Assembly: GCA_963751615.1 (NCBI GenBank)
Contig: CAVVVG010000005.1
Span: 558,001 to 622,000, forward strand
Direction of reading: 5' to 3'
Source of the DNA: Palsa-892 sp963751615
Lineage (GTDB): Bacteria; Pseudomonadota; Alphaproteobacteria; Rhizobiales; Xanthobacteraceae
Length of the DNA stretch: 64,000 nucleotides
The first letter of the stretch is position 1. Every line of letters begins with the position of its first letter. Of this stretch, positions 24,446 to 33,536 are shown in pieces. Position numbers and translations under genes: made by a program. Under the pieces are notes generated by a model. The model was given only the letters and a program-made list of their open reading frames with translations, ran no database searches and was not told the origin of the DNA.

Positions 24446-25399
24446 ATGGCGACCCGCAATAACGGGAATATCAAGATCGTCGCGGGCAACTCGAACCGAG
24501 CGCTTGCTGAAGCGATCGGCGGCTACCTCGAAACGCCACTGACCAAAGCCGTCGTCCGCCGTTTTGCTGATATGGAAATCTTCGTCGAGATCGAGGAAAA
24601 TGTACGCGGGCGCGATGTGTTCGTGCTGCAGTCGACGTCATTTCCAGCGAACGACCATCTGATGGAATTGCTGATCATCATCGATGCGCTTAAGCGCGCG
24701 TCGGCACGCCGCATAACGGCGACAATCCCCTATTTCGGTTACGCTCGGCAGGACCGGAAACCGGGTCCACGCACGCCAATCTCAGCGAAGCTCGTCGCAA
24801 ATCTAATCACCAATGCCGGCGCCGACCGCGTATTGACGCTCGATCTACACGCGGGACAAATCCAGGGTTTCTTCGATATCCCGACCGATAACCTCTACGC
24901 CTCACCCGTGATGGTGCGCGATATCAAGGAACGGAAGTTCGAAAATGTGACCGTGGTTTCGCCTGACGTTGGCGGTGTCGTTCGCGCTCGCGGACTAGCC
25001 AAGCGTATCGATGCGCCGCTTGCGATCATCGATAAACGCCGCGACCGCCCAAACGAATCCGAGGTGATGAACGTGATCGGCGAAGTCGCCGGTCAGACCT
25101 GCATCATGGTTGACGATATCGTCAACTCCGGCGGCACACTAGTGAACGCCGCCGAGGCCCTGCTCGAAAAAGGCGCGCAGGAAGTCTATGCCTATATCAC
25201 CCACGGCGTTCTTTCCGGGGGAGCCGTCAGCCGGATTACATCCTCCAAGCTGAAGGAATTGGTGATTACCGATTCAATCCAACCGACCGAGGCCGTGCGT
25301 ACGGCATGCAACATTCGGGTATTGCCCATCGCACCGCTCCTGGGCGAGGCGATCGGGCGCACATCAGGCGAAGAGTCGGTTTCAAGCTTGTTCTACTGA
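24446..25399 (+). CDS. prs: Ribose-phosphate pyrophosphokinase (PRPP synthetase)
   Basis: A 317-residue class I PRPP synthetase that makes PRPP from ribose 5-phosphate and ATP for purine, pyrimidine, His and Trp synthesis. Markers: KIVAGNSNRALAEAIG at the start, VFVLQSTSFPANDHLMELL, ATIPYFGYARQDRK, LDLHAGQIQGFFDIP, VVSPDVGGVVRARGLAK and the PRPP loop IMVDDIVNSGGTLVNAA. The start has AGGGA six bases upstream, at the foot of the leader hairpin described separately. Confidence 0.97.
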   Translation: MATRNNGNIKIVAGNSNRALAEAIGGYLETPLTKAVVRRFADMEIFVEIEENVRGRDVFVLQSTSFPANDHLMELLIIIDALKRASARRITATIPYFGYARQDRKPGPRTPISAKLVANLITNAGADRVLTLDLHAGQIQGFFDIPTDNLYASPVMVRDIKERKFENVTVVSPDVGGVVRARGLAKRIDAPLAIIDKRRDRPNESEVMNVIGEVAGQTCIMVDDIVNSGGTLVNAAEALLEKGAQEVYAYITHGVLSGGAVSRITSSKLKELVITDSIQPTEAVRTACNIRVLPIAPLLGEAIGRTSGEESVSSLFY

Positions 25400-25444
25400 A
25401 ATTCCTAGTTCAGCATCCGGCCGGAGTCTTCTGACGGAGTTCCC

Positions 25445-26263
25445 GTGCCGGTCACAAGTTATGCCCAGAACTTCGAGGATGTAATCCTATCCCGCGCGTT
25501 TCCGCAGGCGACAGGCTTTTACGTTGATGTCGGCGCCAATGATCCCGATATCGATAATGTCACGCGCGTTTTTTACCAACGCGGCTGGTCAGGAATTAAC
25601 ATCGAGCCGCTCGCAGCGAACAGCGTCAAGCTTCGCAAAAAACGCAAGCGCGATATTAATCTCGAAATCGCGGTCGGTGAAAAGGAAGGCTCGATCACGT
25701 TCTACGAAATCGGAAAATGGCACGGCTATTCCACCACCGATCCAAAAATCGCGGAACAGCATCGCAAGGACGGTCTGAAAATTGTCGAACATACAGTGCT
25801 TGTCCGTAAACTTTCGACCGTGCTCGAGGAGAACGCAAAGGGTCGCCAAATCGATTTTCTGAAAATCGATGTCGAAGGAACCGAACTATCCGTGCTGCGC
25901 GGCGCCAACCTCAAACGCTATCGCCCAAAACTCATTCTGTTGGAATCGAAAATGCCGGTCACCATTAATATGGTCGACCGCATCGACGAGGTGCCGGACC
26001 GCGCCGACGAATACGCCAATTTTCTGGCACCCCTTGGTTATCACTTCGTTTATCACGATGGACTGAACACCTTTTTCCTCGCCGAAGAGCATCGGGCCCT
26101 AGCAAAAGCCTTCTCACGCCCACCTGGTATTTTCGACAAGATCACGCATGAGGCCTCAGTTCGTCCTTACCGGGAAAAACTGAAGCGCGAAAGATGGTTT
26201 TTTGCCAGTCTTGCCTTCTTCACCGCGGTCGGCGTACTGATTTGGCATTTCTGGAAATTCTGA
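25445..26263 (+). CDS. FkbM family methyltransferase with C-terminal membrane anchor
   Basis: A 272-residue protein starting at a GTG with GGAG seven bases upstream. The FkbM domain covers about residues 20-190: YVDVGANDPDIDNVTRVFYQ is the SAM motif, with GWSGINIEPLAANSVKL, and FLKIDVEGTELSVLRGA near residue 145. FkbM enzymes O-methylate sugars or polyketides. Unusually, the C-terminus has a hydrophobic helix (SLAFFTAVGVLIWHF), which would tie the enzyme to the inner membrane. The substrate is unknown and no polysaccharide genes are adjacent. Confidence 0.87.
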   Translation: MPVTSYAQNFEDVILSRAFPQATGFYVDVGANDPDIDNVTRVFYQRGWSGINIEPLAANSVKLRKKRKRDINLEIAVGEKEGSITFYEIGKWHGYSTTDPKIAEQHRKDGLKIVEHTVLVRKLSTVLEENAKGRQIDFLKIDVEGTELSVLRGANLKRYRPKLILLESKMPVTINMVDRIDEVPDRADEYANFLAPLGYHFVYHDGLNTFFLAEEHRALAKAFSRPPGIFDKITHEASVRPYREKLKRERWFFASLAFFTAVGVLIWHFWKF

Positions 26264-26265
26264 GA

Positions 26266-26805
26266 TCAGGGTTTGATTGGGATGTAACGATTCGTCGGCA
26301 GCAAGCGCTGCGCGTAAGTCCTGAACGAACGCACCAGCGCCTCGCGATCCGTGTAGAAACAATCGCTACCGTCTACGACCGGAAGATCCTCCTTTGGCAG
26401 CCGCATCTTCATCATATCGGCACAGGTCGGCTGATAGGAGTGAAAGCCATCCTTCGTTGCCTCAAACAGCGCATACATGTACGGATCGTTCGGCTTGAGA
26501 TTTTTTTGCCGCGCCGACAAAATATAGAACCCCTCGCCCACATCGTGAATCGTGAAAAACTCGATGCCCTCCGTACCGTCCGGTTTCCAGTTGTATGAGC
26601 GGCTTTCGATCATCAACAGACCCGACCGCTTCTTGACCCATACGCCGTTTTTGAACTCGTGCTCCTCGTAACGCCCGGCCGGAACCGGAGTCACCGCCTT
26701 GCTTTCGTCGAACAAGGGCCTGCGCGATTGAATACAGCCCGACAACAATGTGGCCGAGAGCACGAGGACGCAGAGGTTTTGTGGGCGGAAATTCATTTTG
26801 TTCGC
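26266..26805 (-). CDS. Hypothetical lipoprotein
   Basis: A 179-residue protein from the ATG at 26805, with a signal peptide and lipobox (LLSGC). The mature part is mixed, with GRYEEHEFKNGVWVKKRSG, IEFFTIHDVGEGFYILSARQ and YMYALFEATKDGFHSY, and three further cysteines. The beta-strand pattern suggests a small barrel or lipocalin-like fold, but no family is recognised. It converges with the FkbM gene, leaving two bases between the stops. Confidence 0.72.
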   Translation of the reverse strand, partial: ANKMNFRPQNLCVLVLSATLLSGCIQSRRPLFDESKAVTPVPAGRYEEHEFKNGVWVKKRSGLLMIESRSYNWKPDGTEGIEFFTIHDVGEGFYILSARQKNLKPNDPYMYALFEATKDGFHSYQPTCADMMKMRLPKEDLPVVDGSDCFYTDREALVRSFRTYAQRLLPTNRYIPIKP

Positions 26806-26963
26806 CATACCCTTAACTCTTTGAAGCGTCTTGCGTTCGAGCAGTCGCACCTTCCGGGTTTATTTCGCAAGCGGATTGCCTCTTTGGCTTTATCTGGCTA
26901 TAGGAACGCCGCCCGGCACCCCGCACCCCTGGAGGCGGCCCGGCGACACGAGGATCAAAAACA

Positions 26964-27734
26964 ATGGCTGCTAAGAAACAGATGAAGGCTACCGCGCGTC
27001 CGGAGGTCGGCAAGGGGGCCGCCCGTGCCGCGCGACGTGCCGGACGAGTGCCGGGCGTGATTTATGGCGACAAGAAACCTGCTGTCGCGATCTCCCTTGA
27101 TTCGACCGAACTCGCCAAAAACATATTTGCCGGCCACTTTCTCACGACGCTGTTCGACGTTGAGGTCGAATCCACCAAGCATCAGGTGATACCGCGCGCA
27201 TTTCAGGTCGACCCACTGAACGACAAGCCGACGCACGTCGATTTCCAGCGCGTCGCACCGGGAGCGGTCATTCGCGTCGCGGTCCCGATGAGGTTCGAGA
27301 ACCAGGAAGAATCTCCAGGCATCAAGCGCGGCGGTACGCTTAATATCGTACGCCACACGGTCGATTTTTTCTGTCCGGCTGACAAAATCCCAGAATTTAT
27401 CACGGCGGATCTAACTGGTCTCGAAATCGGCAACTCGCTGCACATCTCAGCGATCAAATTGCCGGAAGGCATCAAGCCCGTGATCCGCGATCGTGACTTC
27501 ACGGTTGCGACTATCGTGTCTTCGTCCGGCTATCTCGAAGAGCAATTGCTTGCGAAGCAGAAGGCCGAAGCCGATGCCGCTGCCGCAGCGGCCGCCGCTG
27601 CAGTTGGTCCCGCGGTCGAGGGCGTGGAAGGCGTGGCTCCTGCCGCGGGCGTGGTTCCCGCCGAAGGCGTTGCTCCCGCAGCCGGCGCGGCTCCCGCCGT
27701 AGACGCGAAGGTTGCCGACAAGGGCAAGAAATAA
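26964..27734 (+). CDS. rplY: 50S ribosomal protein L25/general stress protein Ctc
   Basis: A 256-residue L25 of the long (TL5/Ctc) type, which binds 5S rRNA. The N-terminal domain has the start KGAARAARRAGRVPGVIYGD; the C-terminal beta domain includes LNIVRHTVDFFCPADKIPEF and LEIGNSLHISAIKLPEGI. A long Ala/Val/Pro/Gly tail (about 60 residues, repeats like GVAPAAGVVPAEG) ends in KVADKGKK. Such tails are common in alphaproteobacterial L25. It heads an rplY-pth-ychF set. Confidence 0.95.
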   Translation: MAAKKQMKATARPEVGKGAARAARRAGRVPGVIYGDKKPAVAISLDSTELAKNIFAGHFLTTLFDVEVESTKHQVIPRAFQVDPLNDKPTHVDFQRVAPGAVIRVAVPMRFENQEESPGIKRGGTLNIVRHTVDFFCPADKIPEFITADLTGLEIGNSLHISAIKLPEGIKPVIRDRDFTVATIVSSSGYLEEQLLAKQKAEADAAAAAAAAAVGPAVEGVEGVAPAAGVVPAEGVAPAAGAAPAVDAKVADKGKK

Positions 27735-27765
27735 TCGGAATTAACGCGGCCCACGGAGGCTCTGC

Positions 27766-28368
27766 ATGATTTTGTTCGCAGGGCTTGGAAATCCGGGGCC
27801 GCGCCATTCCGGCAATCGACACAACATCGGTTACCTCGCTGTTGATGCGATTCATCGACGACATCGCTTTGGCCCGTGGCGAAGACGCTTTCACGGTGAA
27901 ACCGCGGAAGGTGAAATCGACGGCAGTCGCGTATTGATCCTCAAACCCGAGACGTTCATGAACGAATCCGGCAATGCCGTTGCCGCGGCCCAGCACTTCT
28001 TTAAGATTCCGCTTAGCAACGTGATCGTTTTCCATGACGAACTCGATCTCGCGCCTGCCAAAATCCGCGTGAAAATCGGCGGCGGCAATGCAGGACACAA
28101 TGGTCTACGCTCGATCAGCGCGATGTGTGGCAATGATTACATGCGCGTGCGTCTCGGCATCGGACATCCCGGTGACAAGAATCTGGTGCATCATTATGTT
28201 CTTTCCGATTTTCCAAAGGACGAACATGAGTGGGTGGGCACGGTTTGCGATGGCCTCGCAAAGGCTGCTGGATTTCTCGTGAAAGGGAAACCTGAAGAAT
28301 TCCAGAACCGCGTTCATCTCAGTCTGCAGGCCAGCGCTATTGTGCGGCCCTCTAACGGGCCTGCCTGA
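27766..28368 (+). CDS. pth: Peptidyl-tRNA hydrolase
   Basis: A 200-residue enzyme that releases peptides from dropped-off peptidyl-tRNA. The active-site region is GLGNPGPRHSGNRHNIGY with the catalytic His; then LKPETFMNESGNAV and VFHDELDLAPAKIRVKIGGG, and GHNGLRSI. The usual Tyr in the first motif is His here. It lies 31 bases after rplY and 19 before ychF, a widespread three-gene order. Confidence 0.95.
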   Translation: MILFAGLGNPGPRHSGNRHNIGYLAVDAIHRRHRFGPWRRRFHGETAEGEIDGSRVLILKPETFMNESGNAVAAAQHFFKIPLSNVIVFHDELDLAPAKIRVKIGGGNAGHNGLRSISAMCGNDYMRVRLGIGHPGDKNLVHHYVLSDFPKDEHEWVGTVCDGLAKAAGFLVKGKPEEFQNRVHLSLQASAIVRPSNGPA

Positions 28369-28387
28369 AAAGCTTTAAGGAAGCAAA

Positions 28388-29485
28388 ATGGGTTTCAAGT
28401 GCGGCATCGTCGGAATGCCGAATGTTGGCAAATCAACTCTTTTCAATGCCCTGACGCAAACGGCGGCAGCGCAGGCGGCAAACTATCCGTTTTGCACGAT
28501 CGAGCCGAATCTCGGCGAGGTCGCGGTGCCCGATCCACGGCTCGAAGCACTCGCGAAAATCGCGAACTCAGCGGAAATCATTCCGACCCGATTGACCTTC
28601 GTTGACATTGCCGGTCTGGTGCGCGGCGCATCGAAGGGCGAAGGGCTGGGCAATCAGTTTCTTGCCTACATACGAGAGGTCGACGCCGTCGCACATGTAT
28701 TGCGCTGCTTCGAGGACTCCGACATCACGCATGTAGAAGGCAAGATCGATCCGGTTGCCGACGCCGCAACGGTCGAAACTGAATTGATGTTGGCCGATCT
28801 CGACAGCCTGGAAAAGCGAGCTGACGCGCTGCAGAAAAAAGCTAAGGGTGGCGATAAGGAATCGATTCTCGCACTCGAACTGATGAATCGCGCGATGGCC
28901 TTGCTGGCGGAGGGCAGGCCCGCGCGTCTTGTCGAACGCAAGGATGAAGAAGAGTCAGCGTTTCGCATGCTCGGGCTGATTACTGCGAAACCTGTTTTGT
29001 ATGTCTGTAATGTTGATGAAGGTTCGGCCACGACAGGAAACCAGTTTTCCAAGAAAGTTGAAGAAAAGGCAAAAGCCGAAGGTGCACTCTCTGTTGTAAT
29101 CTCCGCTAAAATCGAATCAGAAATTGCCGTATTGCCAATAAACGAACGGACGGAATATCTTCAAGCCGTCGGCTTGAAGGAACCCGGCCTCGATCGGCTG
29201 ATCCGGGCCGGTTATGAGCTTCTGCATCTTGTCACCTTTTTTACGGCTGGACCGAAGGAAGCGCGCGCCTGGACGATCGCGCGTGGCACCCGCGCACAGC
29301 AAGCCGCAGGGGTAATTCACTCCGACTTCGAAAAGGGCTTCATCCGCGCTGAAACCATCGCTTACAAGGACTACGTGGCGCTGAAAGGCGAAGCCGGTGC
29401 GCGAGAGGCGGGCAAGCTGAGGCTCGAGGGCAAGGACTATGTGGTGGCCGATGGCGACGTGCTGCATTTCCGATTTGCAAACTAA
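28388..29485 (+). CDS. ychF: Redox-regulated ATPase YchF
   Basis: A 365-residue Obg-family P-loop protein that prefers ATP. The G1 motif is GIVGMPNVGKSTLFNAL, switch II is DIAGLVRGASKGEGLG, and the G4 site is replaced by YVCNVDEG, the known cause of its ATP preference. A coiled coil (about residues 130-200) and the C-terminal TGS domain (TFFTAGPKEARAWTI and KDYVVADGDVLHFRFAN) complete the family architecture. Confidence 0.96.
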   Translation: MGFKCGIVGMPNVGKSTLFNALTQTAAAQAANYPFCTIEPNLGEVAVPDPRLEALAKIANSAEIIPTRLTFVDIAGLVRGASKGEGLGNQFLAYIREVDAVAHVLRCFEDSDITHVEGKIDPVADAATVETELMLADLDSLEKRADALQKKAKGGDKESILALELMNRAMALLAEGRPARLVERKDEEESAFRMLGLITAKPVLYVCNVDEGSATTGNQFSKKVEEKAKAEGALSVVISAKIESEIAVLPINERTEYLQAVGLKEPGLDRLIRAGYELLHLVTFFTAGPKEARAWTIARGTRAQQAAGVIHSDFEKGFIRAETIAYKDYVALKGEAGAREAGKLRLEGKDYVVADGDVLHFRFAN

Positions 29486-29583
29486 AACCGCTTTCGGCGC
29501 GAGCTTGGTCGACAACGCCACCAGATGACAAATTCGGCATTCCATGCTTGATCGCGCAGCTATTTGAGAAGATAGGCGCCTGC

Positions 29584-30036
29584 ATGAGCCGCATGTATTA
29601 CGAGGATTTCGTTGTTGGCAATGTCACAACCTACGGTCCGCGCATCGTCGCGCGCGAGGAAATCATCGCCTTTGCATCTGAGTTCGATCCGCAGCCAATG
29701 CATCTCGACGAGGAAGCAGCGAAGAAGACAATGCTCGGTGGCCTATCCGCCTCCGGCTGGCACACCTGCGCGATTATGATGCGGCTGATCTGCGACGGTT
29801 TGGTTTCGAATTCGAGTTCGTGGGGCGCTCCCGGAGTCGAAGAATTGAAGTGGTTGAAACCAGTTCGACCCGGAGACAATCTTTCCGTCCGCATGACCGT
29901 TCTTGAAAAGCGCGAATCGAAAACTCGTCCGGCGATGGGTTTCGTCCGTCATCGCATCGAGATGTTGAACCAGAATGGCGATGTGGTTCTCGATACAAGC
30001 TACGCCGGGATGTTCGGCAAGCGAAATCCAGGTTAA
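29584..30036 (+). CDS. MaoC-like dehydratase, first of a pair
   Basis: A 150-residue hot-dog-fold protein. The start at 29584 gives MSRMYYEDFVVGNVTTYGPR; an earlier ATG at 29548 would add 12 residues. Hydratase 2 motif residues are present: EIIAFASEFDPQPMHLDEEA with the catalytic Asp and His, and GGLSASGWHT. MaoC enzymes hydrate enoyl-CoA or similar acyl groups. It is followed four bases later by a paralogous MaoC gene; such pairs often form heterodimers. Confidence 0.9.
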   Translation: MSRMYYEDFVVGNVTTYGPRIVAREEIIAFASEFDPQPMHLDEEAAKKTMLGGLSASGWHTCAIMMRLICDGLVSNSSSWGAPGVEELKWLKPVRPGDNLSVRMTVLEKRESKTRPAMGFVRHRIEMLNQNGDVVLDTSYAGMFGKRNPG

Positions 30037-30040
30037 AGCG

Positions 30041-30517
30041 ATGAAATTTTTCGACGATCTCGAAGTCGGGGTTCGCCGTGAGCTTGGCAAGCATACTTTC
30101 ACAGCCGAGGAGATCAAACGTTTCGCGACGATTTATGATCCGCAGCCTTTTCACACCGACGAAGAAGCGGCGAAGCACTCACACTTTGGAAAACTCTGCG
30201 CGTCGGGCTGGCACACAGCAGCTGTCTGTATGCGCATAATCGTCGATGCCAACAAACGGCTGGCGACCGAAATGACCGACCGCGGCGAGAAAACTGCAAA
30301 AGTCGGGCCCTCGCCCGGGTTCACGAATCTGCAGTGGCTGAAGCCCATCTATGTCGGCGATACCATCACATTTGTCAGCGAGCTGATCGAAAAGCGTCCT
30401 CTCCAGTCGCGTCCCGGCTGGGGCATGATCCGCAACCGCGTTTTCGGGATCAATCAGAACGGCGTCGAGGTCTATCAGTTCGAGGGCATTGCCTTCATCG
30501 AACGTCGCTCGGCCTGA
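30041..30517 (+). CDS. MaoC-like dehydratase, second of a pair
   Basis: A 158-residue paralogue of the preceding gene. The hydratase motif is EIKRFATIYDPQPFHTDEEA followed by LCASGWHTAAVCMR. It has an insert rich in charged residues (TDRGEKTAKVGPSPG) before LQWLKPIYVGDTI. Both copies keep the catalytic Asp/His pair, so both may be active, together or separately. The acyl substrate is not evident from the neighbours. Confidence 0.9.
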   Translation: MKFFDDLEVGVRRELGKHTFTAEEIKRFATIYDPQPFHTDEEAAKHSHFGKLCASGWHTAAVCMRIIVDANKRLATEMTDRGEKTAKVGPSPGFTNLQWLKPIYVGDTITFVSELIEKRPLQSRPGWGMIRNRVFGINQNGVEVYQFEGIAFIERRSA

Positions 30518-30649
30518 TCACTTTGTGAGATCAATGTCCCTCGAAGGAGATCAGCGTATGATCTGCTACAACATGCGCTTTTAGCTTTTCCAAACGACCC
30601 AGTTCCGGAAGTTGAATGATGAAGGCGTCGGCAACTGGTTAGCCGCGAT

Positions 30650-31483
30650 CTAATGCAGGTCGGCCCAGACCTTCTTCTTGGTGAAATAGGCGAGCGCAGC
30701 AAATAGAAGCAGGAAGATCATCACCTGGAAGCCGATACGCTTGCGCGCCTCAAGGTGCGGTTCGGCCGCCCACATCAGAAATGCCGAAACGTCGCGCGCA
30801 TATTGCTCGACGGTCGTCGGTGTGCCGTCGGTATAGTCGACTTGGCCGTTCTGCAGCGGTGGACGCATCGCGGTCTTATGGCCGGGAAACGCATTGTTCC
30901 AAAACTGTATATCTTCGGTTAGCTTTTCGCCGGCCGGCTCCGGCCCATATCCGGTAATGTACGCAAAAATATAATCCGGTCCGCCTTCCTGATATTGCGT
31001 GATGATATCGAACAGGCCACGCGGTAGCCCGGCCTCGACACCACGTGCTTTCGCAATCACCGACAAATCAGGCGGCAATGCGCCATTAAAGCGCGCTCGG
31101 GCCGTCTGTTCGTTTGCGTCCGGCGATGGAAGATAATCCGTCAATCGTCCCGAGCGATCGAACATCTCGCCCTTATCATTCGGCCCATCTGTAATCTTGA
31201 AATCGGCTGCAGCAGCGCGCGCTTGCGTCTCAGTAAAACTTGGCCCTCCCGGCTGCGCGAGATTGCGGAAAGCAACGAGCTTCATGCCATGACAAGCCGA
31301 GCAGACATCCTTGTAGACACGATAGCCACGCTGAATCTGCGCGCGATCGAACATGCCAAACGGGCCCGCAAAGCTCCATGGCTGGCGCGCGATATGAATT
31401 TCGTGATCTTCCGCTTTAGCAGTGGAAGCAGCACCCAAAAAGGACGTAGCAACAATGATGAAAGCGGTCTTGCGCATTAACAT
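30650..31483 (-). CDS. petC: Cytochrome c1 of the bc1 complex
   Basis: A 277-residue cytochrome c1, which passes electrons from the Rieske protein to soluble cytochrome c. It has a signal peptide (MLMRKTAFIIVATSFLGA..., cleavage near STAKA-ED), haem-binding VYKDVCSACHGMK, a likely Met ligand in TAMRPPLQNGQVDYTDG, and a C-terminal membrane anchor (IGFQVMIFLLLFAALAYF). The start at 31483 lies seven bases after the petB stop. In some rhizobia cytochromes b and c1 are made as one fused precursor; here they are separate genes. Confidence 0.95.
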   Translation of the reverse strand: MLMRKTAFIIVATSFLGAASTAKAEDHEIHIARQPWSFAGPFGMFDRAQIQRGYRVYKDVCSACHGMKLVAFRNLAQPGGPSFTETQARAAAADFKITDGPNDKGEMFDRSGRLTDYLPSPDANEQTARARFNGALPPDLSVIAKARGVEAGLPRGLFDIITQYQEGGPDYIFAYITGYGPEPAGEKLTEDIQFWNNAFPGHKTAMRPPLQNGQVDYTDGTPTTVEQYARDVSAFLMWAAEPHLEARKRIGFQVMIFLLLFAALAYFTKKKVWADLH

Positions 31484-31490
31484 GCCCAAA

Positions 31491-32759
31491 TCAGCCCTTC
31501 CGTTCGGGCAAACGCGCGCCCACACCGATCGGTGCACCACCCTTGCGCAGCACGGGCTCGGAGATTGAAGTTGGCAATAAACGCGGCGTTTCGAGATAGC
31601 CGAGCGCGGGCAGAATCACGAGAAAATGCAGGAAATAGTAGGCTGTCAGAACGCGGGCGACGATTACATACGCGCCCTCAGCCGGTTTCGCGCCGAGATA
31701 GCCGAGACCGATACAAACCACCACCAATATCCAGAAGAATTGCTTGTAGAGCGGACGGAAGCGCGCCGAGCGAACCTTGGAAGTGTCGAGCCATGGCAAG
31801 AAAGCCAGCACAACGATCGCACTGAACAATGCGATGACGCCCAGCAGTTTGTTTGGGATCGCGCGCAGGATCGCGTAGAACGGCAAAAAGTACCACTCCG
31901 GCACGATATGTGGCGGCGTCTGCAATGGATTTGCAGGAATGTAATTATCGGGATGGCCCAGGTAGTTCGGAATGTAGAAGACGAACCACGCAAACACGAC
32001 CATGAAACAGATCAGCGCGAAATTATCCTTCACCGTCGCATAAGGCGTGAAGGGGATCGTGTCGCGATCCGAGTTTAGATCGATGCCAATCGGATTTCCC
32101 TGCCCAACATGGTGCAGCGCCCAAATATGAAGAATGACCACGCCGACAATCATGAATGGCAGGAGATAATGAAGCGCGAAGAAGCGCTGCAGTGTCGGCT
32201 GATCCACCGAATAAGCACCCCACAGCAGCTGCGTAACCGACTTGCCCACGAGAGGAATGGCGGAAAATAAATTGGTGATCACAGTCGCGGCCCAGAAGCT
32301 CATTTGGCCCCACGGCAGCACATATCCCATAAACGCCGCGGCCATCATTAGCGCGAAGATGATAACGCCGAGGATCCAGAGTACCTCGCGCGGTTCCTTA
32401 TAAGAACCGTAGTAAAGTCCGCGGAAGATGTGAATATAAGCGGCGAGGAAGAACATCGATGCGCCGTTCGCATGAACATAGCGAAGCAGCCAACCATAAT
32501 TCACGTCGCGCATCATGTGCTCGATAGAAGTAAAAGCTTCGGCAGTTGTCGGCGTATAGTGCATCACCAGCACGATACCAGTGATGATCTGTATGCCGAG
32601 CATGAAGCTGAGAATGCCGCCGAACGTCCACCAGTAATTCAGGTTGCGCGGCACCGGGTAGCCGATGAACGAGCCATGCATAAAGCCAAGGATCGGCAGA
32701 CGCCGTTCAATCCACTGCAGGACCGAATTTTTCGGTGTGTAATTGCCGTGTCCGGCCAT
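31491..32759 (-). CDS. petB: Cytochrome b of the bc1 complex
   Basis: A 422-residue membrane subunit that holds both b haems and the two quinone sites. The start at 32759 gives MAGHGNYTPKNSVLQWIERR; upstream in-frame codons overlap petA. Eight helices, the haem histidines (in RYVHANGASMFF and LHYLLPFMIVGVVILHIWAL), and the Qo-site PEWY motif (HIVPEWYFLPFYAI) are present. It is the middle gene of petABC on the minus strand. Confidence 0.96.
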   Translation of the reverse strand: MAGHGNYTPKNSVLQWIERRLPILGFMHGSFIGYPVPRNLNYWWTFGGILSFMLGIQIITGIVLVMHYTPTTAEAFTSIEHMMRDVNYGWLLRYVHANGASMFFLAAYIHIFRGLYYGSYKEPREVLWILGVIIFALMMAAAFMGYVLPWGQMSFWAATVITNLFSAIPLVGKSVTQLLWGAYSVDQPTLQRFFALHYLLPFMIVGVVILHIWALHHVGQGNPIGIDLNSDRDTIPFTPYATVKDNFALICFMVVFAWFVFYIPNYLGHPDNYIPANPLQTPPHIVPEWYFLPFYAILRAIPNKLLGVIALFSAIVVLAFLPWLDTSKVRSARFRPLYKQFFWILVVVCIGLGYLGAKPAEGAYVIVARVLTAYYFLHFLVILPALGYLETPRLLPTSISEPVLRKGGAPIGVGARLPERKG

Positions 32760-32772
32760 GCTACGCCTGCCC

Positions 32773-33303
32773 TCAGCCAATCTTGATACTAGTCTCGGAC
32801 GCAAATTCATAAGGCGGCACTTCAAGATTGGCGGGCGCCGGTCCCTGCCGAATGCGTCCAGATGTGTCGTAAACAGACCCATGGCACGGGCAGAACCACC
32901 CGTCGTATTGCCCTTCGTGGCCAAGTGGCACGCAACCGAGATGCGTACAGATGCCGATCACCACAAGCCACTGGTCCTTGCCATTTTTCACCCGCGATTC
33001 GTCAGATTGCGGATCCTTGAGTTCGCTCATCGGCGTAGCGCGCGCGCCGTCGATTTCCTTTTTAGTGCGATGAGAAATAAAGACAGGCTTTCCGCGCCAC
33101 ACCACGGTGACGATCTGGCCTTCCGCGATCGGTGTAAGGTCCACTTCCGTAGACGACAGCGCGAGCACCGAAGCGTCAGGATTCAGCTGACTGATCAACG
33201 GCCATGTGGCAGCTGCGGCTCCAACTGCACCGACCGTCGCAGTGGCGATATAAAGAAAATCCCGGCGTGTAGGCTCAGCTTCTACAGTCTTGCTTATAGC
33301 CAC
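32773..33303 (-). CDS. petA: Rieske iron-sulfur subunit of the bc1 complex
   Basis: A 176-residue Rieske protein. The N-terminus has a twin-arginine-like stretch (TRRDFLYIATATVGAVG) which is also the membrane anchor. The 2Fe-2S motifs are CTHLGCVPLGHEG and WFCPCHGSVYDTSG, with the two Cys and two His ligands and the two disulfide cysteines. It is the first gene of petABC; the upstream 233 bases are shared with the divergent trmL and should hold both promoters. Confidence 0.96.
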   Translation of the reverse strand: MAISKTVEAEPTRRDFLYIATATVGAVGAAAATWPLISQLNPDASVLALSSTEVDLTPIAEGQIVTVVWRGKPVFISHRTKKEIDGARATPMSELKDPQSDESRVKNGKDQWLVVIGICTHLGCVPLGHEGQYDGWFCPCHGSVYDTSGRIRQGPAPANLEVPPYEFASETSIKIG

Positions 33304-33536
33304 TATTAGGTCCCTTGCCTTACGCGTCGCCGATCCAAACGATACGGCGCGTCACGAGATCGATGCGCTCAATTAATCCGCGCGCTGCGCGTTTTTGGTG
33401 CCATTTCAAGAGCTTCTAATTACATCGTTGACCCCTATTGTCCAGTGTTCGCATATACGGCGCCGCGTCCTGTCCCGTGCACAATTGGTCAAATAGCTAC
33501 AAATAGTTGCGGGATTTTCCACAGGGTCCGAATGAC

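Noticed and set aside
27541..27722. Ala/Gly/Val-Pro repeats at the end of rplY as a possible separate repeat element
   Set aside because: They are the known low-complexity tail of alphaproteobacterial L25, not a mobile or regulatory repeat.
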